Of a DNA stretch of 64,000 bases, positions 27,578 to 37,928 are shown piece after piece. The notes beneath the pieces were generated by a model. That model did not search any database. It was not told where the DNA came from and saw only the letters and a list, made by a program, of their open reading frames with translations. Numbering within the stretch: the stretch's first letter is position 1; each line of letters starts with the position of its first letter. Both the position numbers and the translations under genes were made by a program. Source of the stretch: Acidithiobacillus sp. YTS05 (GTDB lineage: Bacteria; Pseudomonadota; Gammaproteobacteria; Acidithiobacillales; Acidithiobacillaceae); NCBI RefSeq assembly GCF_024396695.1, contig NZ_CP094359.1, positions 124,001-188,000 of the forward strand, in the 5' to 3' direction.

Positions 27578-28408
27578 ATGAAAGACTTGCGGCAAATCGA
27601 TGGTGACTGGATCGGACAACAGCTCCGCCGCTGTGCCGAGACCATCATCCTGCCCGGTTACCAACGGGTGGCCAGTTCGCGCAAGCCAGATGGCAGCATC
27701 GTCACCAGTGCCGACATCGACAGTCAGAACTTCCTGCAGGATGCCCTGCTCCGTCGCTATCCCGAAATCCCCCTGCTGGGGGAAGAGATGAGCGCGGCGG
27801 AACAGGCCGAACGGCTGCGTCGTGCAGAACTTCTCTGGTGTCTCGATCCCCTGGATGGGACCAGTAATTTTGCTGCCGGAGTGCCAGTCTTTGGCATCAG
27901 CCTGGCGCTGTTGGACGACGCTGGACCCTTACAGGCCTGGATTTACGATCCCACGCGCGAAACCCTGTTTACTGCCCGACGCGGTGGTGGAGCCTTCGTG
28001 AATGGTACGCCTCTGCACACGCGCCAGGCCCCGAACCTGCGGGCCACGGTGGGCGTGGTGGACTACAAACGTCTGACTCGAGAGCTGGCGCTGCGTCTGC
28101 TGACCCAGCAACCGTTTCACAGCCAGCGCAATTTTGGCAGCTGCGTGCTGGAGTGGAGCTGGTTGGCGGCCGGGTACTATCACTTCTACCTGCACGGAGC
28201 ACAGCAGCTTTGGGACCGCGCGGCAGGGTCGCTGATTCTCCAGGAAGCGGGCGGCCAGATGAGCACCCTGGACGGCGTAGCCCTGCCCCTGCGGAATCTG
28301 CAGAAGACCTCGGTGCTGGCTACCCTGGACCCGCAGTTGCACGCCGCCTGGCGGGAATATCTTGCCAACGTCGCTACGGAGTCGATCTTGCGTCATCCCG
28401 CGGAGTAG
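27578..28408 (+). CDS. Inositol monophosphatase-family phosphatase
   Basis: A 276-residue Mg-dependent sugar-phosphatase of the IMPase/FIG family. GEEMS near residue 68, WCLDPLDGTSNFAAGVPVF near 88 and LWDRAAGSLILQEAGGQ near 210 hold the metal-binding residues. Family members hydrolyse inositol phosphate, histidinol phosphate, PAP/PAPS or fructose bisphosphate; residues seen do not decide among these. It lies 158 bases before the Calvin-cycle operon on the same strand but is separated by what looks like that operon's promoter region. Confidence 0.85.
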   Translation: MKDLRQIDGDWIGQQLRRCAETIILPGYQRVASSRKPDGSIVTSADIDSQNFLQDALLRRYPEIPLLGEEMSAAEQAERLRRAELLWCLDPLDGTSNFAAGVPVFGISLALLDDAGPLQAWIYDPTRETLFTARRGGGAFVNGTPLHTRQAPNLRATVGVVDYKRLTRELALRLLTQQPFHSQRNFGSCVLEWSWLAAGYYHFYLHGAQQLWDRAAGSLILQEAGGQMSTLDGVALPLRNLQKTSVLATLDPQLHAAWREYLANVATESILRHPAE

Positions 28409-28459
28409 GTAGCGCCGAGAGGACTGCTTTGGAGATGCGGGAACTCCGCCGTTACCCCG

Positions 28460-28495
28460 TCAAACTGCATCATTGTTTATCAAACAGTCAAACAG
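28460..28495 (+). promoter_or_regulatory. Repeated TCAAAC motifs upstream of the Calvin-cycle operon
   Basis: TCAAACAG occurs twice head-to-tail at 28480-28487 and 28488-28495, with a third TCAAAC at 28460. They lie about 70-105 bases before the fbp start in the 158-base gap that should hold the operon promoter. A regulator site (for example of CbbR type) is possible, but the repeats do not plainly match the usual CbbR half-sites. Confidence 0.25.
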
Positions 28496-28566
28496 TCGAG
28501 TTCCCAAAAAGCCTCGCTTGCTTTATCCTTGGGCCTATTTCTATCGCCACCTGAAGGACGTCCCCT

Positions 28567-29514
28567 ATGGCTACCATCCGCAATCTGGCTCTGAGCCTCC
28601 TCCCTGTCACCGAAACTGCAGCGCGCGCTGCCAGCAGCTGGATTGGTCGAGGCGAAAAGGAGCAGGGGGATGGTGCCGCGGTGGACGCCATGCGCGCGGC
28701 CCTGGCGCAAGTGCACATGCGCGGTACGGTGGTCATCGGTGAAGGCGAGAAAGATGAAGCCCCGATGCTTTACAACGGCGAGACCGTGGGTTCCGGCTCG
28801 GGTCCCGAAGTCGATATCGCCGTTGATCCGGTAGAAGGGACCACCTTTATGTCCTATGGCATGCCGGGTTCCATTTGCGTGCTGGCCGCTGCTCCCAAGG
28901 GCAGCATGTTCCGCCCTGGCCCGGCCTTCTATATGGACAAGCTGGTAGTGCCGGCGCCGGCGCGTGGCAAGATCGACCCGGCGGCTCCCATGAAGGACAA
29001 GTTGCATGCGCTGGCCAAGGCGCTGGGCAAGGATGTCAAGGAGCTGCGCATCTTTTTGCTGAAAAAGCCGCGTCATGATGGCATGATCAAGGAAATTCAG
29101 GCCGCCGGCGCCACGGTGCGCCTGCAGACGGATGGCGACGTGAGTGGTGGCATCATGGCTGCCCTCGGCACCAAAGTGGATGCAATGATGGGTATTGGTG
29201 GCACCCCCGAGGGCGTGATCACCGCCTGTGCCGCGCGCGCCATGGGCGCCGACATGTTTGGTGCCCTGGCGCCGCAGAAGCCGGGTGAGGCAGAAGCCAT
29301 CGCCGAGGCCGGGCTCAAGGTGGGTCAGTGGATTGGCCGCGATGAGCTGGTGGCCAGCGATGACGTTCTCTTTGTCGCCACCGGCCTGACCAGCGGCGAT
29401 ATCCTGGATGGTGTATCCCGCTCGCATTTCTTCGTCGAGAGCGAAAGCCTCGTGATTTCTGGTCACGACGGCATCCTGCGCCGGGTGCGTACCCATCAGC
29501 GGGCCGACGACTGA
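28567..29514 (+). CDS. glpX: Class II fructose-1,6-bisphosphatase (GlpX type; probably also SBPase)
   Basis: A 315-residue phosphatase that regenerates fructose-6-phosphate, and in autotrophs often also sedoheptulose-7-phosphate, in the Calvin cycle. Metal ligands are in VIGEGEKDEAPMLYNGE near residue 57 and AVDPVEGTTFM near 87; GIGGTPEGVITACAARAMG near 215 is the GlpX signature. It is the first gene of a long plus-strand cluster (FBPase, TK, GAPDH, PGK, PYK, FBA, RPE, GPH, then trp). GAAGGA precedes the ATG. Confidence 0.93.
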   Translation: MATIRNLALSLLPVTETAARAASSWIGRGEKEQGDGAAVDAMRAALAQVHMRGTVVIGEGEKDEAPMLYNGETVGSGSGPEVDIAVDPVEGTTFMSYGMPGSICVLAAAPKGSMFRPGPAFYMDKLVVPAPARGKIDPAAPMKDKLHALAKALGKDVKELRIFLLKKPRHDGMIKEIQAAGATVRLQTDGDVSGGIMAALGTKVDAMMGIGGTPEGVITACAARAMGADMFGALAPQKPGEAEAIAEAGLKVGQWIGRDELVASDDVLFVATGLTSGDILDGVSRSHFFVESESLVISGHDGILRRVRTHQRADD

Positions 29515-29573
29515 TTTCTTGAAACTAGCTGCGGCGCCCGGTTTTTCGCCGGTCGCCTCTCTGAGGAGCCTAT

Positions 29574-31574
29574 ATGACCGTATCTCGTACCGAACTCGCC
29601 AACGCCATCCGTATCCTTTCCATCGATGCCGTGCAGAAGGCCAACAGCGGCCATCCGGGCATGCCCATGGGAATGGCGGACATCGCCGAAGTGCTCTGGA
29701 ACGACTTCCTGGTTCACAACCCCGCCAATCCGCATTGGGCGGGGCGCGATCGCTTCCTGCTCTCCAACGGCCATGGCTCCATGTTGCAGTACGCTTTGCT
29801 GCACCTGAGCGGCTACGATCTCTCCCTTGACGACATCAAGGCCTTCCGCCAGTGGCATAGCAAAACGCCCGGTCATCCCGAGTATCGCGACACGCCGGGA
29901 GTCGAGACCACTACGGGTCCCTTGGGTCAGGGATTGGCGAACGGCGTCGGTATGGCCCTGGCCGAGCGCCTACTGGCCAAGCAATTCAACCGTCCGGGTC
30001 ACGAGATTGTCGACAATTACACCTACGTCTTCCTGGGCGATGGCTGTCTTATGGAAGGTGTGTCCCACGAGGCCTGTTCCCTGGCCGGGGTTTGGGGCCT
30101 GAACAAGCTCATCTGCTTCTACGACGACAACAACATTTCCATCGATGGCCACGTAGACAACTGGTTCGCCGACGACACCCCGGCGCGTTTCGAGGCCTAT
30201 GGCTGGCACGTCATCCGCAACATCAATGGTCATGACCCCGAGGCGGTGAAGAAGGCCATTGTCGAGGCCCGCTCCCAGGCCAGCAAGCCCGTGCTGATCT
30301 GCTGCAAGACGGTGATTGGCGAGGGCTCGCCGAACAAGGCTGGGACCCATGACGTGCATGGTGCGGCTCTCGGCGCTGACGAAGTTGCCGCCACCCGCAA
30401 GCATCTCGGCTGGAAGTCCGACGAGGCCTTCTTTGTGCCCCAGGAGATCTACCAGGGTTGGGATGCGCGGGCCAAGGGTAAGGCTGCGGAATCGAACTGG
30501 CAGGAGAAATTTGCTGCCTACAAAACGGCTTTCCCCAAGGAGGCGGCGGAATTCGAGCGCCGGCTGCAGGGCAAACCGAGCACAGAGTTTGATGCAGCCA
30601 TCGCCAAGGTCATTGCCGATTTCCGTGCCGAGTCGCCAAAAATCGCCACCCGCGTTGCGTCTGGCAAAACCATTCAGGGCATCGCGGCCTCTTTGCCCGA
30701 ATTCATCGGTGGTTCTGCCGATCTGAGCCCATCCAACAATACCCGCTGGAAGGAAGCAGAAGACCTCGGCAAGAACAAGGTAGATGGCAATTACATTCAC
30801 TACGGCGTGCGCGAGTTCGGTATGTCGGCCATCATGAACGGCGTCACCCTCTATGGTGGTTTCCTGCCTTTTGGTGGCACCTTCCTGATCTTCTCGGATT
30901 ACAGCCGCAATGCCATCCGCATGTCGGCTCTTATGGGATTGCGCGTCGTCTACGTCATGACCCACGACTCCATTGGTTTGGGTGAAGACGGTCCGACCCA
31001 CCAGCCCATCGAGCAGGTCAACAGCCTGCGCTTGATCCCCAACCTGCATGTCTGGCGTCCCGCCGATGCGGTAGAGACTGCGATTGCCTGGGAATCCTCG
31101 GTGCGACAGGAGAAGACTCCCAGCCTGCTGGCCCTGAGTCGACAGAACTTGCCTGCCATGGCGCATACGGATGCCACGGTCGATGGCGCCCGTCGCGGTG
31201 GGTATGTCGTCAAGGATGCTGCCAATGGCAAGCCTACCGGTATCCTGATTGCCAGCGGCTCCGAAGTGGAGCTGGCGCTGGCGGCGCAGGGCAAACTGGC
31301 CGAGCAGGGCGTTGAGGTACGCGTGGTGTCCATGCCCTGCCTGGAGCTCTTCGATGCGCAGGATGCGGCCTACCGCGAAAGCGTGCTCCCCGCTGCTCTG
31401 AGCAAGCGCTTGGCGGTGGAGGCCGGCACCACGGGCCTGTGGTACAAATACGTGGGCCTGCAGGGCGCGGTGGTCGGGATCGATCACTTCGGCGCCTCGG
31501 CCCCGGCCCCGATCCTCTTCGAGAAATTCGGCTTTACCGTGGACAACGTCGTCGCACGGTTCAAGGCGCTATAA
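29574..31574 (+). CDS. tkt: Transketolase
   Basis: A 666-residue ThDP enzyme moving two-carbon units among sugar phosphates in the Calvin and pentose-phosphate cycles. [20 protein letters not shown] near residue 20, the ThDP motif [13 protein letters not shown] near 152 with NN ([10 protein letters not shown]), the pyrimidine domain with [11 protein letters not shown] near 408, and the C-terminal domain with SGSEVELAL are all in order. Length is normal. GAGGAG precedes the ATG; 59 bases after the FBPase gene. Confidence 0.97.
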   Translation: MTVSRTELANAIRILSIDAVQKANSGHPGMPMGMADIAEVLWNDFLVHNPANPHWAGRDRFLLSNGHGSMLQYALLHLSGYDLSLDDIKAFRQWHSKTPGHPEYRDTPGVETTTGPLGQGLANGVGMALAERLLAKQFNRPGHEIVDNYTYVFLGDGCLMEGVSHEACSLAGVWGLNKLICFYDDNNISIDGHVDNWFADDTPARFEAYGWHVIRNINGHDPEAVKKAIVEARSQASKPVLICCKTVIGEGSPNKAGTHDVHGAALGADEVAATRKHLGWKSDEAFFVPQEIYQGWDARAKGKAAESNWQEKFAAYKTAFPKEAAEFERRLQGKPSTEFDAAIAKVIADFRAESPKIATRVASGKTIQGIAASLPEFIGGSADLSPSNNTRWKEAEDLGKNKVDGNYIHYGVREFGMSAIMNGVTLYGGFLPFGGTFLIFSDYSRNAIRMSALMGLRVVYVMTHDSIGLGEDGPTHQPIEQVNSLRLIPNLHVWRPADAVETAIAWESSVRQEKTPSLLALSRQNLPAMAHTDATVDGARRGGYVVKDAANGKPTGILIASGSEVELALAAQGKLAEQGVEVRVVSMPCLELFDAQDAAYRESVLPAALSKRLAVEAGTTGLWYKYVGLQGAVVGIDHFGASAPAPILFEKFGFTVDNVVARFKAL

Positions 31575-31591
31575 GACTTTCATTTTAATAA

Positions 31592-32614
<1,023 letters not shown>

Positions 32615-32627
32615 GGCGGAGGAGCCC

Positions 32628-33824
32628 ATGCAGATCCTGACCTTTGCGGAAGTGTGCAAGCGCGGGGACGCGCAGGGGAAGCGCGTCTTCATACGTGCCG
32701 ACCTCAACGTCCCGCTCAACGATACTGGGGAAATCACCGAGGATACCCGGGTACGGGCCTCGGTACCGGCGGTGCAGATGGCGCTGGACGCGGGTGCGGC
32801 AGTGATGATTACTTCGCACCTCGGGCGGCCGACGGAAGGCGAGTTCCATGCGCGGGACTCCCTGGCGCCGGTGGCAAAGCGCCTGTCGGAGTTGCTCGGC
32901 AAGCCGGTACGCCTGGAACAGAACTGGGTGGACGGTGGCTTTGCGCTGCATCCGGGTGAAGTCGTCATGCTGGAGAACTGCCGTCTGAACAAGGGCGAGA
33001 AGAAGAACGACGATGCCTTGGCACAGAAATACGCCAAGCTCTGCGACATCTTTGTGCACGACGCCTTCGGTACCGCCCACCGCGCGGAGGCCAGCACCTA
33101 CGGCATCGCCAAATATGCGCCGATCGCCTGCGCTGGCCCCCTCCTGGCGGCGGAAATCGAGGCCATCAACCGGGCCCTTGCCAATCCCAAGCGGCCTTTG
33201 GTGGCCATTGTCGCCGGCTCCAAGGTCTCGACCAAGCTCACCATCCTGCAGAGCCTCGCGGATAAGGTAGATGGCCTGATTGTGGGCGGGGGTATTGCCA
33301 ATACCTTCCTGCTTGCCGCCGGTCTGCCCATTGGCAAGAGCCTGGCGGAGCCCGATCTCATCGACGAGGCCAAAAAGGTCATCGCCAAGATGAAGGCGCG
33401 CGGTGCGGAAGTGCCGATTCCTGTTGACGTGGTGGTTGCAGATCGCTTTGCCGCTGATGCCAAGGCTACGGTCAAGGCCGCTACGGACGTTGGCGCCGAC
33501 GACATGATTTTGGACATTGGGCCGAAGACGGCTGCTCAGCTTGCCGATCAGCTCCTGAAGGCCGGTACGATCGTGTGGAATGGCCCGGTGGGTGTGTTTG
33601 AGTTCGATGCTTTCGCCAGCGGTACCAAGGCCATTGCCGAGGCCATTGCGGCTAGTGATGGTTTCTCCATCGCCGGTGGTGGCGATACCTTGGCCGCGAT
33701 TGCCAAGTATGGTATTGCCGATCGCGTCGGTTACATCTCTACCGGCGGTGGCGCTTTCCTCGAAGTGCTTGAGGGGAAGACCCTGCCGGCCTTCGAGATT
33801 TTAGAGGCTCGTGCCCGGGGGTAG
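32628..33824 (+). CDS. pgk: Phosphoglycerate kinase
   Basis: A 398-residue kinase that makes 1,3-bisphosphoglycerate for the Calvin cycle. [12 protein letters not shown] near residue 20, [10 protein letters not shown] near 63, [13 protein letters not shown] near 145, GGGIANTFL near 220 and [12 protein letters not shown] near 350 are the family marks. The ATG at 32628 follows GGAGGAG, 13 bases after gap; a long in-frame extension into gap is an artefact. Confidence 0.97.
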   Translation: MQILTFAEVCKRGDAQGKRVFIRADLNVPLNDTGEITEDTRVRASVPAVQMALDAGAAVMITSHLGRPTEGEFHARDSLAPVAKRLSELLGKPVRLEQNWVDGGFALHPGEVVMLENCRLNKGEKKNDDALAQKYAKLCDIFVHDAFGTAHRAEASTYGIAKYAPIACAGPLLAAEIEAINRALANPKRPLVAIVAGSKVSTKLTILQSLADKVDGLIVGGGIANTFLLAAGLPIGKSLAEPDLIDEAKKVIAKMKARGAEVPIPVDVVVADRFAADAKATVKAATDVGADDMILDIGPKTAAQLADQLLKAGTIVWNGPVGVFEFDAFASGTKAIAEAIAASDGFSIAGGGDTLAAIAKYGIADRVGYISTGGGAFLEVLEGKTLPAFEILEARARG

Positions 33825-33830
33825 GCCTAT

Positions 33831-35267
33831 ATGATTCGCCGCACCAAGATTGTTGCGACGTTAGGACCGGCGAGCAGCTCCGCCGAGGTCATCGACCGAT
33901 TGATCGAGGCGGGCCTGGATGTCGTGCGCCTCAATTTCTCCCATGGCACTGCCGAGGGACACCTGCGTACGGCGGAACTGGTGCGGGAACGGGCACGGGC
34001 CCATGGCCGTGCCATCGGTGTTCTCGCCGATCTGCAGGGACCGAAGATCCGCATCGGCAAGTTTGCCGAGGGCAAGATCCAATTACGCGAGGGGGACCCC
34101 TTTATCCTCGATATCCACTGCGAACTTGGTGACCAGACCCGGGTGGGGGTGACCTATCCGCAACTCGTCAAGGACGTCGAGCGCGGCGCGACCTTGCTGC
34201 TCAACGACGGCATGATCGTGCTCTGGGTGGACAAGGTGCAGGGCAACGAAATCCACACTCGCGTGGTGCAGGGTGGCGAACTCTCCAACAACAAGGGCAT
34301 CAACCGGGCGGGCGGCGGGCTGACGGCTCCCGCCCTCACCGACAAGGACCGGCAGGACATCATTACCGCTGCGCAGCTGGAGGCGGATTATCTTGCGGTT
34401 TCCTTTCCGCGCAGTGGCGCCGACATGGACGAGGCGCGGCGGCTGTTTCGGGAAGCCGGTGGTCATGGTGCACTGGTGGCCAAGATCGAACGCGCCGAGG
34501 CGGTGGAGGCCATCGAGGACATCCTGAAGGCTTCCGAGGCGGTGATGGTCGCCCGCGGAGACCTGGGCGTCGAAATCGGCGATGCTGCGGTGCCGCCAGT
34601 GCAGAAGCGCATCATCGCCATGGCACATCGCTATCATCGCATCACCATCACCGCAACGCAGATGATGGAATCGATGATCCATCAGCCGATTCCGACGCGG
34701 GCAGAAGTATCGGATGTTGCCAATGCCGTCCTCGATGGTACTGACGCGGTCATGCTCTCCGCCGAGACGGCCTCCGGTCAGTATCCTGTGGAGGCGGTGG
34801 CGGCCATGGCGCGTACCTGTCTCGAAGTCGAGCGGCAGATGCCCTGTGATGTCGATGAACCGTTCTTCGACCGAACTCTGGAGCGGGTGGACGAGACCAT
34901 TGCTGCTGCCGCCATCCTTGCCACCCAACGCGCGCCAATTGCGGCCATTGCCGCCTTCACCGAGAGCGGCTCGACGGCATTGTGGCTGTCGCGGGCCGAC
35001 TCGCGGGTGCCGATCTACGCGCTCACACCGCAGGTCTATACGCGACGCAAGGTGACCCTGTATCGTGGGGTACATCCGGTCAATTTTCCGCAGAGTCGTC
35101 ACGATGATCCCTTGCAGGTCATGCGCTCGGCGGAAGATGAGTTGCGCCGCCGCGGCGTCGTGCGGGATGGCGATTTGATCCTGATTACCATCGGTGAGCC
35201 GATTGGTGCGCCGGGGGGGACGAATACCCTGAAGCTGGTGCGCGTGGGCGCGGCCAGCCAGATTTGA
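33831..35267 (+). CDS. pyk: Pyruvate kinase
   Basis: A 478-residue enzyme converting PEP to pyruvate with ATP formation. RRTKIVATLGPASSS at the start, VVRLNFSHG near 30, VARGDLGVEIG near 243 and TATQMMESMIHQPIPTRAE near 270 are the active-site and metal motifs; the C-terminal allosteric domain is present. It starts six bases after pgk. Placing it in a Calvin-cycle operon gives a drain from triose phosphate to pyruvate in a strict autotroph. Confidence 0.95.
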   Translation: MIRRTKIVATLGPASSSAEVIDRLIEAGLDVVRLNFSHGTAEGHLRTAELVRERARAHGRAIGVLADLQGPKIRIGKFAEGKIQLREGDPFILDIHCELGDQTRVGVTYPQLVKDVERGATLLLNDGMIVLWVDKVQGNEIHTRVVQGGELSNNKGINRAGGGLTAPALTDKDRQDIITAAQLEADYLAVSFPRSGADMDEARRLFREAGGHGALVAKIERAEAVEAIEDILKASEAVMVARGDLGVEIGDAAVPPVQKRIIAMAHRYHRITITATQMMESMIHQPIPTRAEVSDVANAVLDGTDAVMLSAETASGQYPVEAVAAMARTCLEVERQMPCDVDEPFFDRTLERVDETIAAAAILATQRAPIAAIAAFTESGSTALWLSRADSRVPIYALTPQVYTRRKVTLYRGVHPVNFPQSRHDDPLQVMRSAEDELRRRGVVRDGDLILITIGEPIGAPGGTNTLKLVRVGAASQI

Positions 35268-35306
35268 ACCGTAACTGTTTTTTCTACTGCTAGTGAGGTA
35301 ACAGCG

Positions 35307-36377
35307 ATGGCAATGGTATCTATGCGGCAACTGCTCGATCACGCCGCCGAGCACGGATATGGCATTCCTGCCTTTAACGTCAACAACTTGGAGCAGGTGC
35401 GCGCGATTATGGAAGCGGCGGCTGCCGTCGACGCGCCGGTCATCCTGCAGGCCTCGGCGGGTGCCCGTAAATACGCGGGCGAGCCCTTCCTGCGGCATCT
35501 GATCCTCGCAGCGGTCGAGGAATATCCGGACATTCCGGTGGTGCTGCATCAGGACCACGGCGCCAGCCCCGCCGTCTGCATCCAGGCCATCCGTTCTGGC
35601 TTCACCAGCGTTATGATGGACGGCTCCCTGCTGGAAGACGCCAAGACCCCCGCCAGCTATGACTACAATGTCGCGGTGACCGCCAAGGTGGTGGAAATGG
35701 CGCATGCCGTGGGCGTGACTGTCGAAGGTGAGCTGGGTTGTCTGGGCTCCCTGGAAACCGGTATGGCCGGTGAAGAGGATGGCGTCGGCGCCGAGGGTTG
35801 CCTGAGCCATGACCAGCTCCTTACCGATCCGGAAGAGGCTGCGCAGTTCGTCAAATCGACCAAGCTGGATGCCCTGGCCATCGCCATCGGTACCAGTCAC
35901 GGCGCCTACAAGTTCACCCAGCCACCGACCGGCAAGATCCTGCGCATCGACCGTGTCAAGGAGATCCACGAGCGCATCCCCGACACCCACCTGGTGATGC
36001 ACGGCTCCAGCTCGGTGCCGCAGGACTGGCTGAAGATCATTCACGAGTTTGGTGGCGACATCGGCGAGACCTATGGCGTGCCCGTGGAAGAGATTCAGGA
36101 AGGTATCAAGTATGGCGTGCGCAAGGTCAACATTGACACCGATCTGCGTCTGGCCGCAACCGGTGCGGTGCGCCAGAGCCTGTACAAGAATCCCAAGAAC
36201 TTCGATCCGCGCAAGTTCCTGACCGCCTCTCTGGACGCCATGCGTGACATCTGCAAGGCGCGCTACGAGGCCTTCGGTTCTGCCGGTCAGGCCAGCAAGA
36301 TCAAGGCGATCCCCATGGATACCATGGTCAAGAAGTACAAGGCGGGTGATCTCGATCCGCGGGTCAAGGGCGTCTAA
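35307..36377 (+). CDS. fba: Class II fructose-bisphosphate aldolase
   Basis: A 356-residue zinc-dependent aldolase that condenses triose phosphates in the Calvin cycle. Metal and active-site residues are in VLHQDHGAS near residue 79, GTSHGAYKF near 200 and [10 protein letters not shown] near 232; [13 protein letters not shown] is the phosphate-binding loop. It belongs to the longer class II group common in Calvin-cycle operons (CbbA). GTGAGG lies before the ATG, 39 bases after pyk. Confidence 0.96.
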   Translation: MAMVSMRQLLDHAAEHGYGIPAFNVNNLEQVRAIMEAAAAVDAPVILQASAGARKYAGEPFLRHLILAAVEEYPDIPVVLHQDHGASPAVCIQAIRSGFTSVMMDGSLLEDAKTPASYDYNVAVTAKVVEMAHAVGVTVEGELGCLGSLETGMAGEEDGVGAEGCLSHDQLLTDPEEAAQFVKSTKLDALAIAIGTSHGAYKFTQPPTGKILRIDRVKEIHERIPDTHLVMHGSSSVPQDWLKIIHEFGGDIGETYGVPVEEIQEGIKYGVRKVNIDTDLRLAATGAVRQSLYKNPKNFDPRKFLTASLDAMRDICKARYEAFGSAGQASKIKAIPMDTMVKKYKAGDLDPRVKGV

Positions 36378-36463
36378 GCCTTTGCGCCCCTCTGCCGCCT
36401 GCGGGTGGCATGCTGTGCTGGGGCGCCTCCGGGCGCTCCAGCCGTTTTGCAAGGAGCCGTATT

Positions 36464-37126
36464 ATGCCTCAGTACAAGATTTCCCCCTCGATCCTGTCGG
36501 CCGACTTCGCCCGTCTGGGTGAGGAAGTGCGCGCGGTGGACGAGGCCGGCGCCGATTACATCCACGTCGATGTGATGGACAACCACTTCGTTCCCAACCT
36601 TACCATCGGACCGCTGGTGGCGGCGGCGATCAAGCCGCATACCCAGAAGCCGCTCGATGTCCATCTGATGATTTCGCCGGTGGATGCCATCATTCCGGAG
36701 TTTGCCAAGGCCGGTGCGGACATCATCACCGTGCATCCGGAGGGGACCATCCACCTGGATCGCACCATCCAGCTCATCCATAGCGTTGGATGCAAGGCCG
36801 GTGTATCGCTGAACCCGGCAACGCCCCTGGAAGTGCTCGATTACGTCCTCGAAAGCATCGATCTGGTGCTGGTGATGAGTGTCAATCCGGGTTTTGGCGG
36901 GCAGAGCTTCATCGACTACAGTCTGCGCAAGATCGAAGCCATCCGCAAACGGATCGACGCTACCGGCAAGGCCATCGAGCTGGAAGTTGATGGTGGTGTG
37001 AAGGTGAGCAACGTGCGGCAGGTGGCCGACGCTGGTGCCGATGTGTTTGTCGCTGGCAGTGCCATCTACAATACCCCGGATTACAAGGCCACCATCGCTG
37101 CCTTCCGGGCAGCGCTGGCCGGCTGA
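36464..37126 (+). CDS. rpe: Ribulose-phosphate 3-epimerase
   Basis: A 220-residue TIM-barrel enzyme linking xylulose- and ribulose-5-phosphate. [15 protein letters not shown] at residue 6, [16 protein letters not shown] near 34, DVHLMI near 66 and [14 protein letters not shown] near 140 carry the metal and substrate residues; EVDGGVK and VAGSAIY close the barrel. The ATG at 36464 follows AAGGAG; the 18-residue upstream extension is not conserved. Confidence 0.97.
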   Translation: MPQYKISPSILSADFARLGEEVRAVDEAGADYIHVDVMDNHFVPNLTIGPLVAAAIKPHTQKPLDVHLMISPVDAIIPEFAKAGADIITVHPEGTIHLDRTIQLIHSVGCKAGVSLNPATPLEVLDYVLESIDLVLVMSVNPGFGGQSFIDYSLRKIEAIRKRIDATGKAIELEVDGGVKVSNVRQVADAGADVFVAGSAIYNTPDYKATIAAFRAALAG

Positions 37127-37136
37127 GGGCTTGCGG

Positions 37137-37808
37137 ATGAGCCAGGCAAGCTTCGCCGCAGACATCGTGCTGATCGATCTCGATGGCACCCTCATCGACA
37201 CGGCCCCAGATCTTGCCGGGGCGGCCAATCACGCCCTGCACAGCTTGGGGCGAGAGCCGGCAGCCATGCCTGTCATTCGCGGGTTTATTGGCAATGGCGT
37301 GCGGGAGCTGATGCGGCGGGCCCTGGCCATTCAGGATGAGCCCAGTGAGGCCGAACTCGATGCCGCCATGCAGGAGTTTTCTGCGTATTATGGCGCGCAT
37401 CTGACGGCCCATAGTGTCGTGTACCCGGGGGTAGAGGATGCCCTGCGGACCCTGCGGGAACAGCAACGCAAACTGGTTTGCATCACCAACAAGGCGGAGC
37501 AGTTTACCGCTCCGCTGCTCGAGCGTCTGGGGCTGTGCGACTATTTTGATCTGGTTCTGTCGGGTGACAGCCTGCCGCGCAAAAAGCCGGATCCCTTGCC
37601 CCTTCTGCACGCGGCGGAGCATTTTGGCGTGGGGCCGGACAGTGGCCTGCTGGTTGGCGACTCGATCAACGATACCCAGGCCGCCCGTGCCGCCGGGATG
37701 CCGGTGGTGGCGGTCAGTTATGGCTATCGTGGCGATATGCCCCTGGCAGACTTGGCAGCCGATGCCGTTATCGATACACTGCCGCAACTGCTACCCCTGT
37801 TGCGGTAG
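37137..37808 (+). CDS. gph: Phosphoglycolate phosphatase
   Basis: A 223-residue HAD phosphatase (CbbZ/Gph type) that removes the 2-phosphoglycolate formed by the oxygenase side reaction of RuBisCO. The nucleophile motif is LIDLDGTLIDTAPDL near residue 13, motif III is KKPDPLPLL and motif IV GDSINDTQAARAAGMP. It starts ten bases after rpe and ends the sugar-phosphate part of the cluster. The 120 bases after it hold the candidate trp leader. Confidence 0.93.
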   Translation: MSQASFAADIVLIDLDGTLIDTAPDLAGAANHALHSLGREPAAMPVIRGFIGNGVRELMRRALAIQDEPSEAELDAAMQEFSAYYGAHLTAHSVVYPGVEDALRTLREQQRKLVCITNKAEQFTAPLLERLGLCDYFDLVLSGDSLPRKKPDPLPLLHAAEHFGVGPDSGLLVGDSINDTQAARAAGMPVVAVSYGYRGDMPLADLAADAVIDTLPQLLPLLR

Positions 37809-37832
37809 CGACGGTTTGGAATTTCTGATGCT

Positions 37833-37883
37833 ATGAAACCTCTCGGGTACGCGACGAAAGCTTGGCGATGGCGCGGCTGCTGA
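37833..37883 (+). CDS. Candidate trp leader peptide
   Basis: A 16-codon ORF, MKPLGYATKAWRWRGC, lies between gph and trpE. Two TGG codons are separated by one Arg codon, unusual in so short a frame and typical of trp leader peptides, where ribosome stalling on scarce Trp-tRNA controls the next gene. The ribosome site is weak (GGAA 12-13 bases upstream). The Trp codons lie in a segment that can pair with 37905-37913 downstream. Evidence is composition, place and pairing only. Confidence 0.45.
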   Translation: MKPLGYATKAWRWRGC

Positions 37884-37913
37884 TTGCAGGCGGTCTGTGA
37901 TTTTCATTGCCAA
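37862..37913 (+). promoter_or_regulatory. Candidate trp attenuator/leader stem
   Basis: TTGGCGATG (37862-37870, covering the leader Trp codons) can pair over nine bases with CATTGCCAA (37905-37913), with a single G-U. A small CTGC/GCAG hairpin lies between. A ribosome stalled at the Trp codons would open this stem. No strong U-run follows, so if it works it may act on trpE translation (GAGGTGA at about 37919) rather than as an ordinary terminator. Confidence 0.4.
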
Positions 37914-37928
37914 ATTTCGAGGTGACCC

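Noticed and set aside
34083..36452. 789-codon minus-strand frame across pyk and fba
   Set aside because: Antisense shadow of two well-supported enzymes.
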